64,000 nucleotides of DNA from Nephrocerus scutellatus (lineage: Eukaryota; Arthropoda; Insecta; Diptera; Pipunculidae), in NCBI GenBank assembly GCA_947095585.1, contig OX352761.1:95933333-95997332 (forward strand), given 5' to 3'. A program made the position numbers and the translations under genes. Of this stretch, positions 11,761 through 23,949 are shown one piece after another. Within the stretch, counting starts at the first letter, position 1. Every line of letters starts with the position of its first letter. The notes beneath the pieces are model-generated. The model did not search any database. It was given only the letters and a program-made list of their open reading frames with translations, and was not told the origin of the DNA.

Positions 11761-14347
11761 TAAGCTCAGAAATTATTTTATAACAACATTAACTGGAAAA
11801 CTAGATATACTCTTTAATTTAAGTTAAATGTACATATTTAAAAATTAAATAAAAGTAAATAAAAAAAATAAAAAATAAACAGTGCATTGTCAGTAAATGT
11901 TTGTAAACGTTGTCACGCTCAAAACCCTCGCGGCCGTGTAGAAGATACAGCCTAAAAGGAAAAACAGCTTAACTTAAGTTTATTTGTTATTGCAAAAGTA
12001 TTAATAGATAGTTAATCTAGAGGACTGAAAAAAGGAGTCGAGAGAGAATAAGCTAGTTGGGTTTTGTACTCAATTTCGTCCTAAATTCAGTTAGGTGGTT
12101 ATGGCTTGTGAGCACAGATATAGAAAAAAAAATATACTTTACTTACTTTGGAAAATCACTATAATCGAAAAAATTAAATAAAAAAGTACTACAAGAATTT
12201 TCACCAAGAACACAGAAAAAAGGATGGCATCAAAGCCAATACCCTATTGAAACGTACCGCTATGTTCATTGACGGATGCCAAAAAATTGTATTGGAGTGG
12301 CAAGTAATGCACCTTACTGGTTGAATGTTAATACCATGGAGTCAGCTTAGTAGATGCCAAGCATTTTCACCTCTATAGGACAAATTTACAAATTTTAATG
12401 ATATTAACGATCTGAAGCTTGTCACACTCTATAACTCGGACGTATGGTTAAGAGAACTGTTGAATAACAATTCTAAATGTTCTAAACAATTTTTAAACAC
12501 AATTAAAATTTACCTTTTATAATTTTACGATTTTGGTGTTAACATTTAAATGTCACATAACCGACAGTGTTGAGTACACTACAGGTACATTTTAACATTC
12601 GAATCCGTACAATATTTCCCAAATAATCCGTTTTTATATATTTAAGTATAATGTTATTATTCTCCGAATCAAAAATGACGAATTGAATGCAGCAACAAAA
12701 AATTAATTCGCAGTCAGAACATTGAGAGGAGTGAAGTCCATTAAGGGAAGCAGAAGTCAGTAGTAGCTAAGATTGGTAGGATGCACATAACTACTAACAG
12801 CAGATGCTGTACGAAAAAAAAACCAACACAACTGGCTTAGTAACGACGATCTGAGTGTCCTGCAAATTATAGATGCTGTACAGTAACTACGATATCACGA
12901 TAAAATCCATGCGTCAGCACATCGCATTGAGCACGGTTTCGGCAGGACCAAATTTCAGTCATGTGTTCTATAGATACAAACTCTTACATTATTCATTAAA
13001 TGAAAAGACAAAGCCAATGCTCCTGCACGTTATATGCGCTTTGCTCTTGCCGTAGCCATAGCGATACTGGTCTGCTTTTGTTGCTGCAACTTTGTCTTTC
13101 AAGAGGATTATTTATTATGTAAGAAGATGAGTCAGCAGCATTCGAACTCAAAGGGTTTCTCAAACAGAGCTTAGAGATCGAGTTATAGACACGCTATGCT
13201 ATGCAAGCTGAGTGAGGTTGAATACGTCGGGATATTTTCTGCTTTTAATACTTCTCTCTCTCTGCTTTAACTTAAGCATAAATTCAGGGCTCAAAAACTA
13301 AAAGTCAAAATACTGAAGAAGGACAAAAGGCAAGCTACGCAAGGTGTGTCTACCTTCACGCTGTGCTTTATGGCCAACGAAGTACATATTCCAAAACACT
13401 CTACGAATGAACGATATTTTTGGTCCACATAGCTCTTCCTGAATACGTTATTCGATGGTATTTCTGCTCTTCTTTACCATAATGAAATACGCTGTAATAT
13501 TGTTTCTTATCTTGACGAAGGCGTCTGTTTTAAATAGTACTCTTCTTTGCATTAGGTTAATACTTTCTTGCGCAAAAAGAGTGAATAAAAATATAAAATA
13601 CATAACAAATTTAAAACATGTTAAGAAGACAATAGCTCATACAGTAAGTAGGAGGAAAATAATTATCTACCTGTATTATAGTTTGCAGAAATTTCTGAGA
13701 CATTTTCCTAAAATCCCTTATTTGAATGATGTGATGTGTGGGTGTCCCGAAAATCGGAGTTTGTAATTTGTACAGTACAGTACGTAATAGGTGAAATATG
13801 ATTTTCAAGAAGCCAAAACTGTAATGGAAAACAATAGTCCTTGGTTTGAACTAGCACATTAGTAATAGTAAATTGAAATTGTTCGGCCATTACTACTTAA
13901 TTGTTAGATCAAAATTGTTAGAAAAAAAGATCAAAAATTGAAAAGTATTTACTTGTATATGTACAAGATGCAATAAGATGAAGCTTTTATTGCATTCGTC
14001 TTGTATACATATATGCTTATGGTCACGAAAAGATCTATAAAAGTGATAACTGATAAGTTATAGCGTTAGAAGTTTATAGACGCGACTCCGTCTTGATAAT
14101 ATCCGAACTCTAGACCACAGCAATAAGCAAGAATCAACAATAAGCAAAAAATGTTTTCTATGTACTATCAGAGACTTGAAAGTTTTTTTTAAAAAAGATA
14201 CCATTAGATTCAGTGCAATGACCGAATCCAGCCTTTTGGTATACAATTTTGGTTGGCTTTTGGTCATAATTTAATTTTTTAGCTAAATGGATTCCTAACA
14301 GTTAAAGACGACCGATGAGCTGTGAATAAACTATAATGTGAATATGA
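11761..14347. other. No gene recognised
   Basis: AT-rich sequence. The largest ORF (13455-13766, 103 codons, plus) begins with a hydrophobic stretch, but it has no family motif and no supporting splice or codon signals. I do not call it a gene. Confidence 0.5.
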
Positions 14348-14390
14348 AAAATTATTATTACGGAACACAAAATCAGCCTCGGATATACTG

Positions 14391-15149
14391 ATGATCGACG
14401 ACTACCACGGCAACGAAAAATATAAGGCTGACATAACAGCAATCCAGGAGATGCGGTGGACGGGGAATGGTGTCTTACAAAAATCAGAATATGACATATA
14501 TTACAGCTGTCATGCAAGACATTATGTACTTGGGGTAGGGTCTCTAGTCAGCAAAATAATGAAACCCACCGTTAACGGCTTTAAAGCAATAAATGAACGA
14601 ATATGCACCCTTCGCGTGTGGGACAAAGTTAAGAACATAAGCCTAATAAACGTTCACGCACCTACAGAGGATTTCCCAGATGATGAAAAAGAAGAATTCT
14701 TTGAATCAGTCGAACGGGAACTCCATGCCTGCCCTCAGTATGATTTAAAACTCATTCTGGGGGATATGAATGCTAAAATAGGTAGTGAGCCAGTATTCAG
14801 GCAGTACATTGGCACCCATAGCTTAAACGAGAATACTAATGACAATGGACAACGAGTCAGAGAGATGGCAGCAAGCATTAATTTGGTCGTTGCGAGTACA
14901 AGGTTTACGCGTAAAAATATCCACAAAGCCGCCTGGGTATCTCCTCATGGAGCCACTCGCAACCAAATAGACCACGTGTTGATAGACCGCCGCCACAACC
15001 CGCACCTGATGACGGTACGAACGTACCGAGTTGCCAACTTCGACTCGGACCACTATCTTGTTGGTATGGTGCTTCGAACGTGGATTGCATCATCACGAAA
15101 GACTGCATCCGCGAATCAGATTCGAGTCAACATGGCTTCGCAACGATGA
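14391..15149 (+). pseudogene. RTE ORF: APE-type endonuclease domain, 252 codons
   Basis: The domain would nick target DNA to prime reverse transcription. Catalytic landmarks are visible in order: the IQEMRWTGNG strand with the active-site Glu (about residue 18), INVHAPTED (about 93), LILGDMNAKIG (about 122, GDxN motif), NQIDHVLIDRR (about 190), and the FDSDHYLV motif (about 215). After the endonuclease the frame runs on into VLRTWIASS and ends at a stop, whereas an intact element would continue into linker and reverse transcriptase, so a frameshift lies near 15070-15100. The next linker codons resume in a different frame at 15031-15300 and 15333. The start codon falls inside the degraded leader and is probably not the original start. 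The domain resembles proteins annotated in animals as craniofacial development protein 2-like, which derive from RTE/BovB elements. Confidence 0.9.
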
Positions 15150-15332
15150 TATTGAAATTACCCTTAAGGCAGGGAGAGTAAGTCCTTGGGCTGAGGTGTC
15201 AGGCATAAAAGAGAAATGGACACGCCTTAAAAATACTGTCATTAGTACTGCAGTATTTGTAGAGATCGGAACGACTGGTTGTAATGCTAATGTAAGCTAG
15301 CGACTGAACGTAAGAATGTTGCGTACCGAGCA

Positions 15333-16329
15333 ATGCAACAATCACATAGAACGCGGGCACGCGAAGATGAATATAAAGAGCTCAGAAGATATGAAAAAAT
15401 AGTTCACCGGCGAGAGAAAGCAGCCTGGGAGAAGAATCACTTTCATGAATTGCTAAATGGCCAGCTAACTGAGGAATTAGAGGCTCCACCAATGACCGAA
15501 GATCATACTATGCTGCCGCCACCAAGCATAGACGAAGTTAGCAGAGCGATAAATCGGCTCAAAAATAATAAGGCCCCGGGATCTGATAAGATCCCAGAGG
15601 AACTGATAAAAATAGGATGCCCCACATTACACCAAGCAATAATAGTGCAAGTATGGGAGGAAGAAGCTATATGCCAAAAGACTGTCGAAGAAGCATCTTG
15701 TGCCCCATACATAAGAAGAGAGATATCACAAAATGCAGCAATTATCGTGGTATAACGTTATTGAGTACCGTGTATAAGATTTTCTCATCTATCCTTCAAG
15801 ACAGAATAGCCCCATACGCTGAAGTCATCATTGGTCCATATTATGTATGTAGTTTGGCTTAATCCCAGGCAAATTAACGTTTGATCAGATTTACACACCT
15901 AGTCAGGTGATGTAAAATATCTAGAGTTTCAAACCAGAGTAGAACAAATAAACTGACAAGACTAGATAGGTTGACCATGACCAATATTATAAGCCAAGTA
16001 AAAATATAAAGCCAACAAAGCATGCTATAGTCTGACAAGACTCTTCAAATCCAGGAAATTAACCATAACATCCAAGCTGCTGTTATATAAGAGAATGGTC
16101 ATACCACTACTCACCTATAGATCCGAGACTTGGTTGTTTGGCAAAAAGCATTCTGACCTCTTAGCCGCGTTCGAGAGAAAAGTCTTACGGAGATTTGTTG
16201 GCCCCGTATGTAAGAAAGGACAATTCCCGAGACTCTATAATGATGAGATCTACGAGCGTTACCGCGATGTCGACATAGTGAAGAATTTAAGCTCGGTAGG
16301 CTCCGGTGGGCAGGACACATAGCTCGCAT
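15333..16329 (+). pseudogene. RTE reverse-transcriptase remnants of R2
   Basis: Three frames share the remnant. The first (15333-15755) has the linker, then RLKNNKAPGSDKIPEELIKIG, typical of the finger region before the palm. The second (15617-15862) holds ILCPIHKK, SNYRGITLL and FSSILQDR. The third (16095-16322) is the C-terminal region with VIPLLTYRSETW and LAAFERKVLRRFVGP. The catalytic palm between them is deleted, so no polymerase activity is possible. The order of blocks is the same as in copies R3 and R4, which fill the gap. Confidence 0.85.
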
Positions 16330-16914
16330 GAGCGAAGAGGATCCTGCTCTGAAAGCCCTTTGCGGTAGGATTTATGGAACACGACAGCGAAGCCGGCCGA
16401 GCCTACGCTGGAAGGATGGATAGCTTAGACCAGGACGCCCAGAGTTTAGGGATACCAGACTGGATGACATCGACTCGAAATCGGGACCAGTGGAGAGACT
16501 TTTTGCGGGAGGCGAGGACCACACCCCGGTTGTAGAGCCAAATGTGATGATGAATATGAACTTTTTCTACCAATAAAACTGAACATTTTCATTTCCTGCC
16601 GGATGCCTCTTCTTTAATCTTCTGATACAGTTTTTTTTTCATCAATTACTTGCACTCTGTTAGTTCATGAGTTGTTGTGAGGTGTGGGTCACTTAATTTC
16701 TTCAGCTAAATGCAAGGTAAGTATTTAATTTTTAAGGAAACATTATAAAAAAGGCAATCAGAAGATAAATAACATTCACTTAAATGTCAAGTTATTATTG
16801 GATTATGATACATAAATATTAGTTTTTATTCAGAAAATTATTAGTAGCAACATGTATTACTCTAGGAAAATTACTTTGTTGCTATCTAAATATACGTAGA
16901 TTTTTGTCAATATT

Positions 16915-16926
16915 CCCCCCCCCCCC
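16915..16926. repeat. Poly-C run of 12
   Basis: Twelve consecutive C bases stand in an AT-rich context. The length may be affected by sequencing or assembly. Confidence 0.8.
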
Positions 16927-17868
16927 ACCAAAAATTTAGAAGACATTTTATTTAAGATTACTAAATGTTACTGCGCAAAGTAAAGTTTACTTCTTAAAAC
17001 CTTTACACCTTGTAATACAAAATTTCATTCGAAAATTCCAAAATTCCAAAATGTTGATATCAGACAGATAATTATATGCATCCCTTTGGAATTGTTATCG
17101 GTTTCGCAATTATTTGGACCGTAGGTCTAGGTTGGTCACATAGCTGAGAATTAAGCTGATGCAACCGCTCTTTTCATTTCACCTAAATCCAGACGGTTCT
17201 TGTAATCATGAAATTGGAATTGGGAGCATTGCGTACACAGTACACTGCGTTCTGCTGTGTATATAATATCATCAAATACCATACATACATCATAAATATT
17301 CTAAATGAAACCAACCAAAACCAGGCATCGAATGCTTCGCCGTCATCCATTCCGGGTTATGGTCGCTTTATCCTTTACATCGATGTCGTTCGAAGTGCGA
17401 CGGCTATCCATAGCTCATGACGTTCGGGCAAAATTTGTTGATCCAATTTAAAAGCCCCCAATGACGTATTACTGAGAACGAATTGCTACCAACACACAGC
17501 CAACCAAAAACTTGGTCATATCCTTACGAAGAAATTACATTCAAATATGAACATTCATTTCAACATACAACAGAGCTATCGGGTTATCCCTCATGGGAAA
17601 ATTGCATTACGAGTACATTGCATCCCATTGCATCGGTTTACTATAGAACTATATATAGAGTTGTGTTTCGCCAAAAACCAAAAACCAGTTGTGTCTGTGA
17701 TGTGAATATGTCTTCTATGTACATGTGAGATGCAGCATCAATTGCTTTATAATATGTGAGTGCGAAGCTAAATTATTTGCGCAACGCGATGCAGTGTTAC
17801 GCTTTTGTGAGATCCGGCGCCGCATCGTTGTCAATGCTAACAACAATATTGACTGGGGATTCATTCAG

Positions 17869-17899
<31 letters not shown>

Positions 17900-17901
17900 G
17901 C
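17869..17901. repeat. (TTG)n microsatellite
   Basis: About ten uninterrupted TTG units. They encode poly-Cys or poly-Val in two short plus-strand ORFs, which I take to be artefacts. Confidence 0.95.
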
Positions 17902-18399
17902 TATTGCTTTATGTGCGTCAATGAATATTTCACATACGAATAGACATATCGTTTTTGGGTATAGATATACTTGAGCATTTCATCTGTTATTTATGGCAAT
18001 TAAAGGACTGAGAAGATCAAGCCGCCTCATCGTTAAAAGAACAAAGAATGAACTCATTCCAGAAACCCTATGATTATATTTAACAAAACTGCAGAGGCGA
18101 AAGCTTGGCCACAGTCATTTGTCCTTAGCATTTTCAGTGCTATTTCCTGCATTGCAGAAGTTCATCAGGGAAAGTTACGTCATCTAAAATCCCAGTGCGA
18201 GTATTTGCCGGAATTACATCTCTATTACTAGTATCATCCAAATGCGTGTCAATGAAATGCTTAGCCTAACAAAAGAATTTGGTAATTGGGATAATGTTTA
18301 ATAGGATCGCTTATAAGAAGATCCCCTGAGACATGTTAAAGAGATAATTGACTAGAAAATTAATATGACACAGTCTGCACCCTGGGACACGTGGATTTT

Positions 18400-18640
18400 T
18401 AAAGATTAATTGAAAATGTGTGTCCTCTTATGGGCCTTAGTTACTGACCTCCATCCAGTTTTTTACCAGTTGCCGGGGTACCTTTTGAACTGTTTTGCGC
18501 CTCGTCACACGGGGACCTCCCTGTTTTCGCCCTTATTGCCGCGTTGACGCACTGCATGGCCAGCCGCCGGCCAATATAAATTTCGTACTTACGTAGGGTG
18601 TGACCAATCCACTGCAACATACGCTTTTATATAAGCGCAT
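18400..18640 (-). mobile_element. Possible LINE C-terminal relic
   Basis: On the minus strand, around 18640 to 18430, a frame reads MLQWIGHTLRKYE and then an R/G-rich segment ending near a WRR-poor tail. This resembles the W-I-G-H-x-L-R motif at the C-terminus of RTE-like reverse transcriptases. The segment is notably more GC-rich than its surroundings. No palm motif is present. The assignment is weak, and it could be a different family from R1-R7. Confidence 0.3.
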
Positions 18641-20714
18641 CTATATGTATGAGTATCTCTTTGCTTGAGATTCGTTTGCAGCCTTTTTGTTACATTAACG
18701 CAGCATGATGGTGCTTTTTATGATTGCACTGCTTCTCTGTATTTTGAACAACATACCAAATGCAGCCTTGACTTTAGATAAGCAGCTGTTGACGTCGAAT
18801 TCGGTACCACTGCAATAAAGACAATACATTTAAGGTGACGGAAGTTGTCTACTCTCACGACCTATTGCTATACAATGTTGATGAGTTCGAGGGAGGTCTA
18901 AGAATTTTTTGTCGGAGTTAATCTTTTACCGTACTAAGTTTGCCTCTGCCAGAAAACCAGTGGTCATTTGTTTCAGGTCCATTTGCTGTGACAAAGCAGG
19001 CAAATATTATTCTTAAATCCCTTAAATCCAGCCACATCCTTTGACAGAGCGCTTTGCATAACATCACTTTTCATCGCCAGTAGTAGAGTAGAATGGTTCC
19101 ACGACAATCCATTTGCTGTTAATGTAATCGATGCAAAAGGATGCAGAATGAAAAACTGCTTAGTCATTGGTACGAGTACTTTTTAAAATTTCATATTTAA
19201 GCTTTTTACATAAATTGGGAGGGCCCAGTTGATTTTGGCGGAAATCGGAAATCGGTAGTCGTAGTACTAAACTACTATGGGAAAATGCAAAAAAAAAATA
19301 AAAATAAAAAATAAATGGAAAAAAAAATTCAATATACATTTACTGAAGATTCTGGACCCGTCCGTAAAAGAAAGTCGTGTTGTGCCCACACCTCCATTTT
19401 TTTGTTTAAAACTCCGAACCTAACATACGGGTTTTCTCCATTTTAGTGGAAGTCAGTGATTCTATAAAGTTTTGTGATTTTTAAGGTAATATTTGTTCTA
19501 AATATTGAGTTTAGTAGTGCATTAGTTGTGGTTTGGTTCATAATTTCGATGATCACAGCTAACAATTATAACGCCCACTAATACATATGTTCTAAATTTT
19601 GTCTGCCTCAGTCTCTGTGTTTGCAGTGCGACCCTTCTCTTCACTTTCAAAGTTCGCCATTTTGATTTGTGCTGACCTTGAAAATAGCTTTAAATAATCC
19701 AACACATTTCCGCTTCAATTCGGCTCAAATTTATTGTAGCATTATTTAAAGCCCGTATACGTGTCCATGCAAACAAACAAATTTTTTTGTTGTAGCATTA
19801 TTGTTATTTGAGGTGGAAGCAACGAGTAACACTTTGGTGAGACTTTCTCACATCTCACCTAGTTATGAGAACGCGAGTTGTCGTCTACATGAGATAAATC
19901 GAACCGATTCAAATTTTGTACTAGAATCTGTCATTACAATTACACTATCCCAAAGAAAGAAAAACATCACACAATATTAAAATTGTATGCTTTACAACTC
20001 GTGCGTATACGAGCTAACACGTTCAGGTGATTTTTGCACATTTTCGACCAAAATTCGTACCCTGGTCATGTTTTAAAAATCCTACATCCCGACATTAAAT
20101 ACTCCGCTCTACGCCATATTTTCAGTAAAGGATTCACCTGGCCAGCCGTAGTTTCCCATAAATTCCTTTCAACTAACGTCTAAGCTCATGCGAGCAAAAC
20201 TTCTTTCCAGTAGAATTCATTAGTAGATGGAATGATTTTTAAACAAAATGTTGATTTCTTCTCTAGAAAGCATTTTAGATAGACATATTTATGTAATGCT
20301 ATTTTTAAAAAAAAAATTATCACTAAGAAATTACTTTATTTTGTTTGCTGTTCCCAACTACATTAAAAAATGACTTCTTTGGAAAAGCATGGATCTGTAT
20401 TCTCACCTAAGGACCATTTGTGTTATGGCTTTCTAGAGTTCTTAATGGACTTTGCAAATAAAAACACAACACAAGTTTATTAATTTACAAACTACAACTT
20501 TAATTAACAAAAAGCAAAAAAAGCAAAATGTACACTGGTGATTATTTATTTACTTAAATGCGTTTGATGCATGGGAAACCACACTGCTAACTACAAGGGC
20601 TGTCCAATCTACAAACCTTAAAAATACAACAATTCTCACTGTTGAGAGAAAAAATGCTTCTAAACCATGAACAAAACCAAGACATACCAAAAACGAACGG
20701 GATGGTAAAATAGT
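18641..20714. other. No gene recognised
   Basis: AT-rich sequence with A-rich tracts (for example 19280-19330). No supported coding or RNA feature. Confidence 0.5.
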
Positions 20715-21003
20715 ATATTACATAACGAGCGAGGAAAGTGGAGTTTATCGTGCGAGTTAGAAGCTTGAAGAACGAGGAGATATCCGAGTCCGGCAATCTA
20801 ACGAGCACGTTGAGCACTTTTCTGCGAATAATGTACGATATTTTTCTGCTATACAAAATTACTCTGGGAATGTGTGTTCGCTGTGACTGCAGTAAATAAT
20901 AAAAATATTTTATGTGTTAACTCACTAGTGTATATAACGGCTACTTTCGAGGCTAGGTTATAGTGTATGAAACAGTCACTTTCGTCTTTCGGAATGTGAA
21001 AAA
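20715..21003 (+). repeat. Family F repeat, copy F3 (internally deleted)
   Basis: It starts ATAGTATATTACATAACGAGC, as the other two copies do (55456-55815 reversed and 56217-56578). It continues with GTGGAGTTTATCGTGCGAG and GGCAATCTAACGAGCACG, and closes with GGCTACTTTCGAGGCTAG, AAACAGTCACTTTCGTCT and TGTGAAAA. About 90 bp of the middle present in F1 and F2 is missing. Neither end shows a clear inverted repeat or a poly-A tail. The class is unknown. Confidence 0.75.
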
Positions 21004-21244
21004 ATGAAAGCTATGCTAGCGCAGTTGCTTCTTATTCGGATTAAAAGGCACCACCAAAGGAAAACACCGATTAGCCCGATCTAACTCCTACCAGTCGAGT
21101 ATCGACTAAACCCAATTAACAAAAGTCAGTCGAAACAGAAGAGATTACAGAACTCAAGACATGATGAAACATTTGATTAATCAGACGACTAACATGATGA
21201 GCATTATTACTATGCTAGTAAGTAGACTTAATGGACAGCAAAAA

Positions 21245-21650
21245 TAACTCACTGAAAATCATAATTTGGAACATAAACGGACTAAACCAAAACTAATTTG
21301 AGCTAAAACAATTTATCAAAGACAACAATATTGACGTTTTACTGATATCTAAGACCCATCTTCAAAGATAATCAAAGATAAGATAAAATGTATCGAACTC
21401 TCACACTACAAAAAGAACCATATTCAATTCACAAATATACAAATAGTGCATTGTTAGTCTCGACCATCTACTGTCTACCTAAACACGTCATATCAACAGA
21501 GTATCTATACCAAAACCCGCAAAAGACACAAACATACCAACATCATATAGGCCAATAAGCTTACTCTCAGTTCCGTCCCAAGTCCTTCAACGCATGGAAC
21601 CAATCCTAACACTAAATTAATACCGGACCACAAATTTTGTAGAAGAAAGT
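21245..21650 (+). mobile_element. Jockey-type LINE G, endonuclease start joined to RT start
   Basis: The frame starting near 21253 reads LKIIIWNINGLNQ, then ELKQFIKDNNIDVLLIS, the N-terminal strand of a LINE endonuclease. After about 100 bp the sequence matches a reverse-transcriptase N-terminus (IPKPAKDTNIPTSYRPISLLS near 21510). The GDxN and SDH motifs and most of the linker have been deleted. It is interrupted by a family E repeat at 21656-22090 and resumes at about 22095. Confidence 0.75.
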
Positions 21651-21655
21651 TTTAA

Positions 21656-22090
21656 AAAACAACCCATAAAAATTAAAATTGTTCGTGTAAATTCTCTAAT
21701 CGGGGTACTAATGTGCAAAGTTTGAATAAAATCGGGTAAATTTAAAAAAAATAAAATTTTGGGAGCCATTATTCAGATCACTCGAAGTTTTATACAAATA
21801 GTGTTTCCATCGGAGTGTTGTTCATCGGAGATACACATGCGTATAAAATTTGAAGAAAATCGGGTACTTTTTTTTACAAAATTGAATGGACGTCCCCCGA
21901 CCGCGGGGCACGATCACTTGCAAATTTTTACAAAAAGTGTAGTCCATCGGAGATACACATGCGTATAAAATTTGAAGAAAATCGAGTAAATTTTGTAAAA
22001 AATTTGTATTGGAGCCCCCGACTCCAAGGTCGGAATGGTCCCAAATTTTAACAGAAAGTTTTGTCATGGGAAACACACATTTGACACCAT
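21656..22090 (+). mobile_element. Family E repeat, copy E1, inside LINE G
   Basis: It opens with the family start (CAACCCATAAAAATTAAAAT, then GTAAATTCTCTAATCGG). About three ~110 bp internal units follow, each with an ATACACATGCGTATAAAATTTGAAGAAAATCGGGTA-type block, a run-rich TTTTTTACAAAATT segment, a GC-rich segment around GGGCACGATC or CCCGACTCC, and AAATTTTTACAAAAAGTG. The 3' subterminal repeat seen in copy E7 is missing. Both flanks are Jockey-type LINE sequence. Confidence 0.8.
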
Positions 22091-22094
22091 ATGG

Positions 22095-22530
22095 CATCCA
22101 GGACTACTTAAAAAACTTGAAATCTTTCTCCCAAAAGTTACAAACGAAACGGAAATTCTATGTTAAGTATAAGGATGCATCGTAAAAATTACACTCAATA
22201 CGAATTGGAGTTCCGCAAGGCAGCGTGCTTTGACCACTCCTTTATAATATTTACTACACTACACTATGACTACATACAAACTCTTGCTTTATAAAACTGT
22301 AATAAAACCTATATAGACGTACGAATCTTAAATCACAGCTAAAAAGTCGAACATAAATAATATCCAAAGACAGCAATCAAAAATCCTGCGAACAATAGTA
22401 AAAGCTGACTTGTATGTCACAAACTTCGACATAGAAAATGACCTTAAAATTCCTATGGTTCAGAAAGAAATAACCAATATGAGCGAACGACGCAAACTCA
22501 AGGCCTTATCAGCCTGCTGACCATATACGT
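22095..22530 (+). mobile_element. Jockey-type LINE G, second part
   Basis: The frame near 22195 reads IRIGVPQGSVL, then PLLYNIYYT (RT motif B and the following helix). A deletion removes the FADD region, and the sequence resumes at LLYKTVIKPI near 22283 and continues to a C-terminus with SKILRTIVKADLYV and NDLKIPMVQKEI, ending with a stop near 22520. These are hallmarks of Jockey-type reverse-transcriptase C-termini. The gap in the element before 22095 is filled by family E. Confidence 0.75.
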
Positions 22531-23949
22531 TACATGTCTAAGACTAAAAGTTAGGGAGTTATTAAGTTGCGCACAACTTTGTTGAATAAAACCCTAATCA
22601 TAATTTCGCATTTGGTCACGTAGTCTTACATATTGCAGAATCGTTTGTTTATTCAGGTGGCCAGAATCGTAGCTGGACCATCCGTTAATTTAATAACTTA
22701 ATAGTCTACACGCGCTTTGTATCTTGGCCTTCGGAGTCCATATGCAATACGCATGATTCTTTGGCAACTATAAATTATCTTATCTATAAATTAGAAATAA
22801 ATCAGAACAAACTCAGATTTAATCCAACTATCAAACAATAAAGTCCACTTCTTTTCATTTAAGTAAACGTTTTGTGTGTTTTTATTTATAAATCTCACTC
22901 TGGCGAGTTGGCCGGAGTTAAAAATATTTTTTTATATAACTTAAAGTAAGTTACATTTTTGGGGCAGTCGGTAGGATTGACTAAACAGAGCGAAAATATG
23001 CTAATTTAAAAGTCAATCCGTAAAACAATTTTTTTTTAAAGTAACTTCACTTAAGTTAAATTTTTTTATTGTTCATGTAATTTCATGTTTTGATTTTAAG
23101 GACGTTTCCCGTCAAAAAAGATATCCAGTTTATGTAACACAATGAGTAAATATTTATAATTTTGTGGTGAGAGACCATCTTAAACATCACTACAGGAAAA
23201 TATGTTCTGCTATCTTATCACAGATCGAGTTAAACGATTTGATAAATAAATTGGAATTTTTGTAAAAGTTATTTTTAAAATATAATTTTTTCCTTCGTGT
23301 AATTTAAATAAGTACACTGATGCATACCAATGTGCGGTCAGACGTGCGTGTCTTGTATATACATGTGATCATTTTTGTTAATGGTTTTTACTTGTGGTTG
23401 GATATATGAAATACGACAGCTATCGAATAATGAGTCCTGCCTGGACTCCAATGATGCCACCATCTACCTGCGACAGGATACATATAGAGTTTAAATTATA
23501 TTCATGCGAAAAGCGTAAAAGCCGACATCCACGGCTAATGAATTTATTCGGCGAATAAACTGTAACGTAATGAAATCAAATGATGAGCGCTTAATTTTAT
23601 TTAACGAATTGGCAAAGGCCAAAACTTCATCGCTCGTCGTCTCTAATGCAATGCGACTGTTTAGCTATTTTGCCTAATTTCATTAGCAACAAGCGCACAC
23701 AAAGGCAAACCCTATCATAGTTTATTAATTAAGGTAAACTGATTATGCGATTTGCGTGAGATGTTGCAAATTTGGCAAGCACGAATGCTCGTATAATTGT
23801 GCTTTTTGTTGACATGTCATTAATACTTAAATGTAACGTTCATTAATATTATGTATTTTGTATTGTGTTTAATTCAATGACAATAAATTATGATGTTTTA
23901 TACACGTATAATATAAAACAAAAAAACGTTGCTGCGTGTTGTTTAAATC
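22531..23949. other. No gene recognised
   Basis: AT-rich sequence. I find no ORF above 60 codons and no matches to the families in this window. Confidence 0.5.

Larger units (their letters stand above)
14348..16556 (+). mobile_element. RTE-type LINE copy R2, best preserved
   Basis: This 5'-truncated copy starts within the leader (TTACGGAACACAAAATCAGCC, compare 5818). It holds an intact endonuclease frame (14391-15149), the linker (15300-15520) and the N-terminal part of the reverse transcriptase (NNKAPGSDKIPEELI near 15565, and the SNYRGITLLST block near 15740, reached through frameshifts). A deletion around 15860-15980 removes the palm with the YADD motif. It then continues through the thumb and C-terminal region to CGGTTGTAGAGCCAAATGTGATGATGA. 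Loss of the palm means it cannot retrotranspose. The almost absent 3' UTR followed by a TGA/ATG microsatellite is an RTE trait. Confidence 0.9.
16557..18399. other. No gene recognised; two simple-sequence tracts
   Basis: The stretch contains a C12 run and a (TTG)n tract, listed separately. Short ORFs near 17208-17974 partly encode the trinucleotide tract and have no family signature. Confidence 0.5.

Noticed and set aside
8500..12120. TTATGGCTTGTG plus CACAGATATA shared (inverted) between 8515-8545 and 12098-12122 as an element end
   Set aside because: The shared stretch is about 24 bp and the flanks do not match, so I cannot define an element.
13455..13766. 103-codon ORF with a hydrophobic N-terminus as a gene
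   Set aside because: No family motif, no splice or promoter support, AT-rich codon content typical of chance frames, and antisense ORFs of similar size.
17725..17974. Poly-Cys and poly-Val ORFs
   Set aside because: They are translations of a (TTG)n microsatellite.
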